Positions 45,303 through 56,899 of a stretch of 64,000 nt of DNA are shown here, piece after piece. The notes under the pieces were generated by a model, which saw nothing but the letters and a program-made list of their open reading frames with translations, made no database searches and was not told the origin of the DNA. The DNA is from Protea cynaroides (taxonomy: Eukaryota > Streptophyta > Magnoliopsida > Proteales > Proteaceae), in the NCBI GenBank assembly GCA_028583415.1, contig CM053269.1, positions 57,277,007 to 57,341,006 on the forward strand, read 5' to 3'. A program made the position numbers and the translations under genes. Each line of letters begins with the position of its first letter. The stretch's first letter is position 1.

Positions 45303-45874
45303 CAATGTGATCTCTTCTCCTACTGCTGGTTTCATTAAATAAAAAAAGAGCAATTACAATAGAATGAAAAGACTATGTCCATAGGTCTCTTCTATCAAGA
45401 CTAGGAAAGAAAAACTAGAAAAGATAAATAACTAGGAAACATAAATCCTGATGTTAACTCTAAGTCCGGAAGTCCAAAACTTAATTACTAAGATAACAAT
45501 GTTGATCCTTCCTCCTCAAGCTTTACCACAAATAGATAGGATGGTGATGTGGCAATATCAACCCACTCTTCAACAGTAATGAGCTTACTTTTAAGGCCCA
45601 AAAGTAGAGGATTAAGAGGGTATACAACATTTTTATTTTATTTTAGTGGGTTCCATGTTAGTGATAATTGGGTAGGCACTTATCTTCCCAAGTGTTAATC
45701 TTTAAGTTAGTTTAGGAACTTTAGAGTCATTAACTGTATAGTTATGGAAGTCTCAGTGGCTGAGTTAATCTAGGATATTTTCAATTATTAATTTCCTCAT
45801 AAATATGTAACCAGCCCACCACTACGGTATGTGATTTGAGTAATGGATTTGAATTAGATAGTTTGAAAGACATT

Positions 45875-45922
<48 letters not shown>

Positions 45923-48900
45923 CACACACAATATGGGGGTTTTCTCTCTTCTCTCCCTTCCCACGATCTCCTCTATTTGTCTCTCTTCTCTCTCTTCTTT
46001 CCTTTTCCCATGAAGGAATCTTCTGTTTCATTTCTTTCTTCTGCCTCTTCTCTTTTTCTTCCATCAATTTGACCCACCACCAGCAGATCCTCTTTTGATC
46101 TGCATCATGCCATCAGCAAATCTACTTTTCAATGAGTTCTACAGTTAGATCTAGTCAATTAAACCTCTTCATTCCTTGTAAATATAGTAATCCATTTGAA
46201 CATGTTCTATCAATAAAAACAATTCACTTTGCCTTGCATGTTATAACTTCCAATGAACCTTCTTTTCTTCTTCTAGGATGGTTATGATCATGTGGTCAAA
46301 GCTTGAGTTACTACATCCAACAAAGATTTTTCTATATTCAATAACTGTGAAACAATTATAGAAGGGGAAAATAACAAGGATAGATCATAATTTGAAGGAA
46401 ACAATAAGAAACTCACTAATTACAATAAAGATATCTATTAACTATGAAAGAAGTAAGAGCATATTCATAGGTAAAAATTGGGCTGATCTGACTTGGGAAA
46501 GCATATAAAAAGACTGAAAGTAGATCCAAGTGTGGGATTGGAAGCATAGGTCTTAAAACTCCAAAAGTGGCATCATGTAGGAGGATTTAACCTACACAGA
46601 ATGAGAGAATTCAATTAGGTAGCTAGGATGATGCATGTGGAAACAAAATCAGAAAGAAGAGTGTTAAGAAGATATACCAGTGCAAAGTGCAACTAGATGA
46701 ACTCATCACTCCCTGGGTTAAACATATCAAAAAGCCTGATCCACGGATATATTTCTCAATCGATAGCTTGACTAACATCTGACTTTAGATATAGATCAGA
46801 AAGAATCTGACAGTAATCTCGAGCTCTCAAGCTCAAGACACAAGTCTCTTCCATGACACATTCGAGTTTATGGGGTTTCAGAGATTGAGGGAGCCAGTCC
46901 ACCATTACAAGCCTCAGTTAGTCCTATTCTAGTACTCCTACATGGAAATAAGTTTGACAATGTTGCAGAATTGTCAATAGCATATCCATTAAGCAGCAAG
47001 AAGAAAAGGACTGACATGTGCTTTCTGAATTTAGCCGGGCAGAGCCTCTAGAACTCATGGAATCATCAGCAAGTCAACATTTCCATTTCTTACTGCCAAA
47101 ACAGTGATTAAACAACCTATCCTCACATCGCTGAATGGTAACACATCTAAGAACCCTCCAAAAAAATGGCAACATTCATTATAATACTACTATTTCTGTA
47201 TATCCGATAACCTGAAGGGTTGACAAAATTGCTCACATAAGCAAGATAGTTCTCAGTGCATTTGACATATCACAGATGCTGTGGATTGGGAACCTTGAAG
47301 TTTGAGCCCATGATACAATTAATATGATAGATCATTGAGTTACCAGATGCTTCACAGCCAAAAAAGGAGAAGCAGTATTGAAAACTTACAAACTTGCCAT
47401 CCTTATTTGCTTCGGATATCTTTTCATCCCAACCTTCTTTAGTGGTTATGAGATGTACATTTCCACTGGCAAAGTCTACACCTTGATCGGAATCACTTTG
47501 GTTGTTGAATTTCTGCAAGTAGAAGTGTTACTCCCCCATAAAAAATTGATGGGAAGGTAAGAAACAAGAACCAGTACTATAATAAATTAGCCAAATTTTG
47601 CAATTACCACTTCAAAGAATAGTTAGAGTTGGGGGGGGGGGGAAACAAATCTTCCATGTTCCATGCAAACAAATTCATATCATAAAATTAGAGCATACTA
47701 GGAAGGTAAAATGTAAATGTCTAAGTTGTGGGTCTAATATTAAAAAAATTTGGTCAAAAGAAAAAAAAAATTACAATCAATATCAGTATTCTCATTGCAA
47801 CACCCTATCATTTACATGCCAGCAGACAAACCACCCTGTGCCTGACAAGAATGGGCGGAGATAATCCGAGAGGGAAAAATCTAAGAGATTGGACATTTAA
47901 AAGAGGGGGGGGGGAAGCTGACATAAGATGTACAACTATCCACTTGCTGCTATTTCGAACAGGAAGAATACAACAATAACAATAACAAAGCCATATCCCA
48001 ACTAAATGGGATCAGCTACACGGATCTTTGACCTCCAATCAGCTCTGTTCGAGGTTATACTTGAAACAAGGCCTAAGCTATGCATGTCTTTCATCACCAC
48101 CTCCCCTAAAATCATCTTAGGTCTGCCTCTAGCTCTTTTAGATCCTTTGATTTAAATCAACTCACTCCTCCGAACTACAGCATCTAACGGCCTCCATTGA
48201 ACATAGCCATACCATCTCAAACAACTTTCTCGTAACTTATCATGTGACGGCGCTACTCCCAAATCAGCTCTAATACGATCATTTATTATCTTATCCTTCC
48301 TAGTTTGCCACACATCCATCTCAACATCCTCATTTCAACTACACTAAGTTTATCTATATGATGAGCCTAGTTTTGAACAAGAAGAATCATGTTGTTAAAA
48401 TGGAAAGTCATTGAAAATGAGCTTGCCAATCTCAGTGGCTCAGCCTATTTTAATTTGTTTCTGTTTCCAATAATTTCTCATCTTTCTTCATTTTCTCAAG
48501 CAAAAAAGTTCACATTATACCATCTATCATCACCTTAGTACATGCTGATTTATCTGAAAAATATATAGATGAGCAAATTTCACTATTTTCTTCTTCTTCT
48601 TTTTTGGGTAAATAAATTTCACTATTTTCTCTATACTATATATTCATAACTGTAAAAAGAATGGAATGACTTATCTTACAATAGACGGAGGTCCTCTTAT
48701 TTATAAGGTGGGAATGAATACAAAGAAAGAAAGAGGTAGTACAGGTAGTACAATGAGGGTAGTACAGGTAGTACAAAAATATAATACAGGTAGTACAATG
48801 AATCTAGACAGTAATACAATGAATCTAGACAAAAAAGAAATAAAGATAAATTAATCCATGTGGACCATACAATCTCTCAACAGTAACATCCCTCCTCCAG

Positions 48901-49488
48901 TAATTTATTCTAGGAAAATTTTCATATACACCCCAATAAGGATTGGAAACATCATCTACCTCCATAAAATTACAAAAACCTCATCTAGTATCCAAAAAGT
49001 TTGTTCCGTTAATCAACGAAGTCCACTCCGTTAACAAAATTCCGTTAGTTGTTGACGTCAGTTGCGCTGAACATTTTAACGGACCATACTACCCTTTTAG
49101 GTTTGTTAAAAGACTAAAATACCCTTTTATTCATTTATTACCTTACCCCCAAATTTCCATTTCCTTTCATAACAGTGAAATTGGAAAAAAAAAAAATCGA
49201 AACCACTCTCAAGTCCTCTGTTCACGAATCCTAAGTGGAGTCCAACCCAAGATTAAAGTAATCGGTATCTGTAAGCTATAGAACGAGATCCGCATTCAGA
49301 GAGTAGGGCATTTCGAGCTTGAGTAGCAGAACAATGGATACAATTTCGATGAAGAGGAAACCAGGCTTCACTGTCCACATAGCCGGCCGTCTAAAAACCA
49401 TATCTAGTTGATTTAAACAAATCGACCATCTTCTCTTCTTTAAATTTTGGATTTTGCATCTCTCAACACTCACCCCCTTTATTCAAGA

Positions 49489-49525
<37 letters not shown>

Positions 49526-52500
49526 CTTTAAATTGAATAGCAGTTGCGATGAGAAAAGAGAAAGAGAAGTGAACCTACCAGGACCATTCGAAAACAATAA
49601 AAACTCAAAACGATGGTAGAAACAAATATTGAAATTGCTATCAAAGAAAAAAATACAAGAAAACATCGATAAATCCTTAAAACTCGAACTCCCTTGGTGT
49701 CCCCCGGTATTAGGGTTCACCGAAACTAAATATAAATGGGAATCGTAAATTCGACGGATAAAAAACAAGAGTTGGAGCGGTGGTGTGCGGGCGTCGAAAT
49801 CGGGGATGTCAAAATTTGAGTCTCGAACTTGGAGTCGAGCGGAGCAAACCATGAGCGGAGGAAGGGGAAAAGTGAAAACCGACGACAAGGCGGAGGGGAC
49901 CAACGTGAGGGATTAGGGTTTGGGTGAGAGGAAACGGAAAGAAACACGGTCCCATTACAAAGGTCAGATTAGTCATTCATTATATTATTTTAATTTTTAA
50001 TTTTTAATATGAAGGGTAAAACTGTATTTCAATAATTCTGTCAGTTAGTTGGATGTGATTGAGGTTTTTGCAATCTTGTGGGGTTAGATGAGGTTTCCAA
50101 TCCTTAATGAAGTGTATATGAAAATTTTCCTTTATTCTATTTAATGCCTTAACTCCCAACCAAAAAGTAAAAGTTTGATATGAAAAAGTTGCCACTTGAC
50201 TAAGCCTTTTCCCAACTAAATGGAATTAGCTACATGGACGCCTGTTTTGTCACTCAACTTTGTTCAAAGCCACTCAAACTGCCCCATTATGTTTCATGAT
50301 TATTTCAATCATATATAATACCCAAGATGTCTAATCAAATATTGTATCAGTCAATGTATTGGGAGGGTGGTTTTAAGAGACGTATCAGAGCGATGCTAAG
50401 AGACCAAGATACACATCAAATCACTTAAAAATAAGTATGGATATGTCTAAAATACATGCAAAATATTGTTTCATAATACATCATAAACAAGGATTAAAGT
50501 ATCGCATATCAGTAGCATATCGGCCGGGCAATTTTAAGAGATGTATCGTATCGTGGATACGCTGAGATACGGGGCAAGATATGCACAGTGTTGAATTATA
50601 TAAGGGAATGGAATACTTGTAATTTTATGTTTTATATTTGTTTATTTGTTTTATTTCCTTTCCTTAGAATCCTAGTCATTCTAGAGTTGGGACTCCTATT
50701 CACTCTAGCGTTGTGATTCCTAGTCTCTCTAGAGTTCCAATTAGTTTGTAATCTTATTCATTATAAATAAGAAGGTTATGTGGAGAGATAATTAATTTCT
50801 CCCCATTCTCTGATTCAACATGGTATCAGAGCGGATGCCGTTTTGAGAGTCGTTTAAAGGTCTCCTTTTTTGGTGTGCAGCCACCATTGCTGCTTCTGCT
50901 ATATTTATTTTTCTATTCTCTGCAATTTCTAGTATCTGTTTCTTTCATTTTCATCTTTTTTCTAAACCTGCAACCAGAAGCCTGTTCCTTAGTTTCCGCC
51001 AACCCTTTTGGTTCCTGTCAACACCAAAAAAATTACCGCCAGCCACCAGCAACCTGCAACCAGAAGCCTCTCCACAGTTGCCGCCAGGCCTTCCCACAGC
51101 TCCTCCAGTCCTGTCCTACCCCTTTCAACACCACAACCCCTAGAAAAAGGTACCGCCAGACCTGAAAAGAAAACTTATCGCTACCCTCCTATATCCAGAA
51201 AACCTGTTGACAGTCCCTAATTCCAAACCTAAACACCATCGAACTCCCTCATCCCTCATCCTCTCGACCTGAAACTCCAAGGATAGGATCTCTACCCTAG
51301 GGCGACACCAAACCTAGGAGATCAGACCCCATAATCCCTTTGATATTGAGAATCAAAAACCTGCAACTCACTTTTTCTGCTTACCGCCTGATTCTGGTTT
51401 TTGGAATATTCATGACTATTGGTTGATTCTCAGTGAGATTAAGTCTGGTTTAGGTACACTAGGTATTGCGACTTTGATCCACAAGTTTCGACTCGAGTGG
51501 GGATTGTTACAGGGAGATCTCTCGATTTCCCTAAAACTGGTTTCCGTCTCCTGCTCCTATCAACAGCTTGTAGAAGACGAGTCCCTCTTGTTTCCTAGAA
51601 TCGTGAATTGACTTATTCTTTCATTTTTTTTTCTTGTTTCCCTATGTGCCCTTGGTCTTATCATCAATTATGTTTTGTCCTATTTTTCCATCCCTTCCAA
51701 GTTTGCCCCTCCACTATAATTCTTATACCCTTCTTCTCTGTTTCTGTTTTATCCTAACTTTCTCTACCAGATTGCCCTTTGCTTTGTAATTTTAATTTTG
51801 GAATTAGTCATATTAATTTTGGTCTCTTTATATATTGATTCCAAAACTGCCCTTGATCATCCATCGCTTAACTTTGCTTCCCAGTTTGCCCTTCTACTAT
51901 AATTCTAATACCTCACCTGTCCCTATCCCTTATGCATATAACCTTTAAGAGTTTTTACAGTGTTTCTGAAATAACCACTCTGCCATTGAGAGGTCTGTTT
52001 GTTTCATCCAAAGTTGTTAAATTCTATTTATTTATAATTCTGCCACTAAAGTGCCCTACATTGGTTGAGTTTTGCACTTGAAGGCATGTTTGGTTATGTA
52101 AGGGAAACTTTCAACATTATTTTGATTAGTATTATTTGCATCATATTTATTATTTGTTCGCATGGCATGCTCCACGTGAGGGGGAGATTGGAGATTCTTA
52201 TCTACTCAAGTTATCAGTTGAAGATTATTAGTATTTGTTTGTTCATGTCTACTCATGGAAGAGACACTACTACTAATTTACTCATGTTGAAGCCTAGTAC
52301 TACCTTGCTCATGTTGGAGTCTTCTACTACTACCTTGCTTGTACCGGAGCCTACTATTACCTTGCTCATGTTAGAGCCTACTACTACCTTCCTCGTATCG
52401 GAGCCCACTACAGTTGCACAAGATGCAACCTTTTGTTAATACCAGTTGCCGTGTATCCCTTGTTTCCAGGCTACTTTAAAGAGATCACTCGAATAGCGAA

Positions 52501-55081
52501 CCTCGATTCTTCCCTAACTGTATGAAGATCGTAAATTGCTGCGTATGTATCTCTTATTGCCAAGCTACTTTAAAGAGGTCACTCAAATAGCGAACCTCGT
52601 TTCTTCCCTAACTGTATGAAGATCGTAAAGTGGTGCATATGTGTCTCTTGTTCCCAAAAGTTTGATACACGGTAGCACTATTGAAGGTATTTTACAAAGT
52701 TTTGTTCCATTGTGGTCGCTTATTTCAATGCAGAAGCAGAATTTCGAGCAATGACTAAGGGAACATGTGAACTATTGTGGTTGAAGGGCTTACTTGAAAA
52801 CTTGAAAGTCAAGTGTCCTCAATCTATGGCTTTGTTTTTGTGACAATAAAGCAGCCATCAACATTGCTAATGATCTAGTTCAGCACGAGAGGACTAAGCA
52901 TGTTGAGGTAGATCGTTACTTCATCAAAGAAAAATTAGGCATTCTCACTAAAGGTTTACCTAGGAAACCGTTCCATATGATATTGTCCAAATTGGGTATG
53001 CATGATATATATGCACCAACTTGAGGGGGAGTGTTGAATTATATAAGGGAATGGCATACTTATAATTTTATATTTTATATTTGTTTATTTGTTTTATTTC
53101 CTTTCCTTAGAATCCTAGTCACTCTAGAGTTGGGACTCCTATTCACTCTAGAGTTGTGACTCCTAGTCTCTCTAGAGTTCCTGTTAGTTTATAATCTTAT
53201 TCATTATAAATAAGAAGGTTGTGTGGAGAGATAATTAATTTCTCTCCCATTCTCTGATTCAACACGCAGGAATCAGTCAATTATGGGACATCCAAAGCAC
53301 TTTTTTTTTTTTTTAATCCTACTCTAAGTTACACTACTAGGGTGGGGAAGGGAACAGATGCAAGAGAGGATACTTGAATTCGAGACCTCCTACTAGCCCC
53401 TGCGTCAACAAGCAAGAGGCCAACCATCTAACCAAGCGGATGTTTGCATTTAAAAATCTTTGTTGAATTCAACTTCTTTAAAATTCTGATTTATGAACTT
53501 CAGCCATTCTTCTCTAAATCCTGGTTGTTGTCTTTACTAATCATTCTACAATTTAGACCATGAGTTAACTGCTGTTATAATCCCCAGAATTCTGCCTATT
53601 AATTCTGTAGTATTGCTCAATCCTACTTGCAAAAGGATTCATCCGTAAGTGGAAATCCAAAAGTCAAATTCAAATGTACTTTCTGAATTAGTGTCCTTGT
53701 TAAATAGCCTACTCGATCAAAGTTTCATAGCCATCTGAGTTGTTTTGATAAAATTATATACCTTTCTCCTAATCTGGTTGTGTTCTTTTCCTGCGCAAGC
53801 TAATCTCCCACGGAATTATATTGGTTCGGTAATAGCACTGCATTACAAAAGTTTTACTAAAATATGTCTTATTAATTAGAGATAAAATAGTAAAGGTTTA
53901 GTGAAGAGTTTTTTTTAATATATTATTGTTTCATGGAGAACGAAATACCATAGAAGTTTCCAAGATCAAAATAAAACTTCTGTCTTTTTTAGGGATGAAA
54001 ATAAACATACCAGATGGAATATTGTAATAATAGTTTATGCATACCATACCATAGGGGAAACAATAAATTTGTCCCATATATTCTGTATAAGATTGTTCAA
54101 TGTGGGAAATATGCATGTGTGCTAACTTCAGCTATGTTGATAATTCCATGCTGCCACCAACACCCATACTTATTGATTTTGAAAATAAGGGGACCCCTAG
54201 AAAAAATTACAATATTTCAAGTGAGCTTAAACCAAGAACATGACTTCATATGGTCCCACAGAAGGCTGCTAAGATCTGAGGACTAAATATAAAAAAGTTC
54301 TCACCTCATCTAGTCAGGGATGAAAAACATAATGGTATGGAGGTAATTGTTTCAATGTTGAGCCATGGTAGGAAGGGCAAGGGTTTATGTACAGAGTACT
54401 CAGTACAGAAGGAAAGGCTTTAACTTTAGGATGGTTGAAGAACTGAATTATTTTGGTGGTCAACAGCCTACTCATCGATAGCTAAATAGTCCAACCCATT
54501 TAGGTTAGACTCTTAATATGGACAACAAGTAAACATTTAACCTGGAGAAAACATAAGCAACATAATAAGTTGCTTGAGGATGAGAGTGGCAGATTTGATG
54601 CAGAAAGTCCCTCAGATGAGAGTGGTGGAGAAGATGCAGAGAAAACCTCTCGTGTGTGGCAGTTGTTTAAGGTTCAAGAGAGAATACTTGCTCTCCAATG
54701 AACTAACAGAAAAGAAAACAAACCCAAGAGAATATGAAGCATATTCAGTCAATCATATGAGAATTGATTGTGAAGCTGGGGGAATATTAGTAAATGCTAC
54801 CTAAAGATCCATCAACAATTATGACTTGTCGACTTATCAAATTTGTATAATCCGGAAACAGTCATGACTACAAAGACAAAAGAGAAAACAGACAATAAAG
54901 AATTTCATTATTGGGTTGGGGGTGTTAAAATCCACTGTCCAATGAAAGACAAGTCAAATGTTTTTGAGCTACTGCATGCAACACATTTGTAAGACTCATC
55001 CTATATGCAAAAAAATTCCATTATAGTTTGGAGAACATGCAATATGTTTGAAAGACTTACCCTACCCACGCAATTTCCCAT
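41224..55081 (-). CDS. Thioredoxin h (H9-like clade), four coding exons, giant introns
   Basis: Small dithiol oxidoreductase that reduces protein disulphides. Coding exons on the minus strand: 55061-55081, 47390-47512, 41873-41995, 41224-41364; all junctions GT-AG, phase 0; 135 residues plus TAG. Exon 1 encodes MGNCVGR: Gly2 for N-myristoylation and Cys4 for palmitoylation, the membrane-anchoring head of the H9-type clade. Exon 2 has GNVHLITTKEGWDEKI; exon 3 the active site WCGPC and VDVDEL; exon 4 the cis-Pro segment ATPTFFFLRDGQQV and VGANKPEL. Leader sequence continues in the first coding exon to 55127, and a leader exon fits 56718-56791 (good acceptor and donor). Introns 1 and 2 (7.5 and 5.4 kb) hold copia, LINE and Mutator-like insertions, yet every exon is intact and the protein looks functional. 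Confidence 0.94.
42083..42625 (+). mobile_element. LINE 3' tail in thioredoxin intron 2
   Basis: Same family as the LINE at 14.8-16.4 kb: TGGATGAAGTGGGAAGG, then AGCTGAAATAT, TGAGATGGATGAGTGG, GTGGCACGAACACGTATAAC and the ending GTAGCCGACCCCATTTAGTG. Many frameshifts. Antisense to the thioredoxin gene. Confidence 0.8.
44750..45498 (-). mobile_element. Ty1/copia remnant with one LTR, in thioredoxin intron 2
   Basis: An LTR-like block, 45230-45498, begins TGTAACAAAG and ends AGATAACA (TGTTA/TAACA termini). Next to it on the left, read on the minus strand, is TGGTATTAAAACGG, an initiator-Met-type primer site. The flanking 44760-45190 holds CCTAGGGTAGAG-like sequence also found in the leader of the copia element at 50.8-51.3 kb. 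So this is the 5' end of a related element in minus orientation; the partner LTR was not found. A (GA)n tract sits at about 45265-45301. Confidence 0.6.
45499..47389. other. Thioredoxin intron 2, unremarkable part
   Basis: No exon or gene seen. Contains a (TC)n tract (about 45880-45920) that creates spurious open frames on both strands. Confidence 0.5.
47960..48360 (-). mobile_element. LINE 3' tail, reversed, in thioredoxin intron 1
   Basis: Minus-strand copy of the same LINE tail: begins with the reverse of GTTGTTATTGTTATTG, then CCCAACTAAATGGGATCAGC, CGGCCTCCATTGAACATAGCC and TCATCACCACCTCCCC. Truncated near 48360. Confidence 0.8.
48732..48835. repeat. Short GTAGTACAG-type tandem repeat
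   Basis: Repeated GGTAGTACA words followed by two copies of AATACAATGAATCTAGACA. Low-complexity expansion inside intron 1. Confidence 0.7.
48913..50130. mobile_element. 1.2-kb Mutator-like nonautonomous element, copy 1 (thioredoxin intron 1)
   Basis: Starts GGAAAATTTTCATATACACC and ends with its reverse complement form GTATATGAAAATTTTCC; the terminal repeat continues imperfectly for about 70-100 bases. TTTATTCTA is repeated exactly at 48904-48912 and 50131-50139, a 9-bp Mutator-like duplication. The interior has a (TC)n tract (about 49492-49521) and open frames on both strands, but no transposase. Copy 2 at 59688-60923 has the same orientation and is nearly identical. Confidence 0.88.
50195..50310 (-). 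mobile_element. Short LINE 3' tail, reversed
   Basis: CTAAGCCTTTTCCCAACTAA, then TGGAATTAGCTACATGG, is the last ~100 bases of the LINE family seen at 16.4 kb, in minus orientation. It lies just right of the Mutator-like element. Confidence 0.65.
52270..52415 (+). repeat. ~30-bp coding-phase repeats in the copia interior
   Basis: Several units of CTACTACTACCTTGCTC followed by TTGGAGCC-like sequence, in one open frame (repeating TTLLMLEP-type residues). They are not part of a known copia domain. Confidence 0.65.
52455..52640. repeat. ~93-bp tandem duplication in the copia interior
   Basis: Two copies of a unit containing GCTACTTTAAAGAG(A/G)TCACTC, CTTCCCTAACTGTATGAAG and ATCGTAAA, with a few differences. 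It lies between the 30-bp repeats and the RNase H remnant. Confidence 0.75.
53265..55060. other. Thioredoxin intron 1, unremarkable part
   Basis: AT-rich, no recognised exon or element. The 76-codon frame at 54574-54804 and 90-codon frame at 54014-54286 show no known domain. Confidence 0.5.
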
Positions 55082-56717
55082 TGAAGTTTGCAGTACCAGT
55101 CCTTCTTGATAAGAATGCAGCAGTACCCTGAAAGTTTAGAGCACATTTTATTAAAAATATAAACTTATAACAGGAACAGAAAGTCCATATTTTCTCAAAA
55201 AAATGTCAAAATACAAAGGAGAACAAAATGCCGCTATAGTACTAGTAAGAGGAACCAAATATCGACATGATTACTTGGAAAAATATGATATACATTTCCA
55301 ACAAAATGTTTAATATGTATCAATTAGTAAATAATCAAAGGGTAGAGTTTTATCTTCTTCTTTCTTTCTTTTTTTTTCTTTTTTTTTCTTTTTTTTATGG
55401 GGAACCGCCCGGGGGGGGGGGTTCACTGAGCAACAGAAAGGAAATTTTATTTTTACATAAATGAGAATTGGACAACCATCACAACATCTTACTCTCTATA
55501 TTGATCCTTGCTAAATTGTAAAAGAGAAGTTCCACTTTATTCAGGTCAGCTGCATGCCAAATATTCCCAGTGACTCTGTACATACGTGAGTGTGGCTGTG
55601 TTTTGTAATAAAGTCGAGTATTCTTCTTGGTGTCGAGCTGAGAAATGTTATAAAATTAAGTAAAAAAGGAAGCCTACCCCATAAAAAGAGCAGTAACTTC
55701 CATGATTGGTTATTCTTTTGTTTATTCGCAAATAAAAGAGCCCAGTCTCACCTAGTGAATTTCATAAAAGCAACAAAAACAAACAAGGTCATCCATTTCA
55801 TTATTACAACCATTTTTCGGAAGGCAAAAGATTTTCTGCTCTGCCTGGTCGGCAGCAGCAGCAATCAACGACAAATCCCCCACCCCCTCCCGACGAGTTT
55901 CCTATAATGCCTCCCCTTCCCCTGCTTGTGTTCTTAAATTTCTCTGGTCTCCGGACATTGATCACAACAAATTGCAGAATTAACTAACCATCTGTTATAA
56001 GCAAATATTTTCAAATCAATACTAATTGAGATGCTGTGACTGACCTTCTTCACAACAACTCAATTTTGTGGCTCTCAATGCCCAAAACTTGCATAAGTTG
56101 GAAGAAAATACAGTACAGAAGGATCATGAGAAAGAAATAAATGACTAAATGTAAGAAATGAAATTGGAAGATAGAAAGAAAAATAAAATAAAATAAAAAG
56201 AACGAAGAATATATATTATAAACATCAAAGAACTGTGAGATACTTCATTTTGCAAAATCTGAACAAGCATACAGCCCTCCAATCATGAGGTAGAAGATTC
56301 AATCTTCGCAAACCTGGGTATTGTTGTCAAACAAACAAAGATGTTTAAAGGCACCCCGACCGAAAGATAGTATAATTTTCGAGGCTTAAGAACAGAATTC
56401 TAATATCGTAAATCAGTTCAACATTTCCTTCAAACTTTAGTAGTTTTCGGAAACCCTTCTTAACCTACACATGGAGACAGAAGAACCCAAATGAGATCAC
56501 GCGGCCTTAATTATATCTTAACCTCCACCGACTAAATCAAACACCCCTAACTTGAAAAAAGCCTTACGCAAACAAGAGTAAATGCAATTGAGCAGAGAAA
56601 AAGGAAAAATTGAAAAAAGCAAACAAAGAACTCAATGGAATACCATGGTCATCAAACAACATAATTGCAGTAGCAAACAATTCCAATGAATTATAAAAGA
56701 AAAAAATGTAAAATCAC

Positions 56718-56791
56718 CTTGGATAGGTCTCCAACTCCTTTAATTCGGTCCGTCGATTCGAAATTCTATCTGAAGTTCCTGACCAGATGTC
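56718..56791 (-). other. Probable 5' leader exon of the thioredoxin h gene
   Basis: On the minus strand a TTCGCAG acceptor precedes 56791 and a CAAG/GTGATT donor follows 56718. The next exon (55127 down) opens with a CAG acceptor and holds the start codon. There is no ATG-initiated extension of the protein here, so it is untranslated. The transcription start is probably nearer 57.1 kb but is not clear. Confidence 0.45.
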
Positions 56792-56899
56792 CTGCGAACA
56801 GATAATACGAAGCAAAAAAGAAACCCTACAATGACAAAAGGTTCTTCTGATGTGTAATGAAAAATAAGAAAATTTTCAAAATTTATAACAGTGAAAAAA

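Larger units (their letters stand above)
50589..53264 (+). mobile_element. Ty1/copia retrotransposon, internally deleted, in thioredoxin intron 1
   Basis: Two near-identical LTRs (50589-50820 and 53032-53264) begin TGTTGAATTATATAAGG and end TCTGATTCAACA. Flanks CACAG (50584-50588) and CGCAG (53265-53269) are a 5-bp duplication with one change. TGGTATCAGAGC directly follows the left LTR (initiator-Met primer site), and AACTTGAGGGGGAG, a polypurine tract, precedes the right LTR. The 2.2-kb interior lacks gag, protease, integrase and most of reverse transcriptase. The end of the RNase H domain remains at about 52725-52960 (FRAMTKGTCELLWLKGLL, then DNKAAINIAN). The element is opposite in direction to the thioredoxin gene and cannot move on its own. 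Confidence 0.92.

Noticed and set aside
45836..46072. Frames over the (TC)n tract
   Set aside because: Driven by the microsatellite; both strands are open for the same reason.
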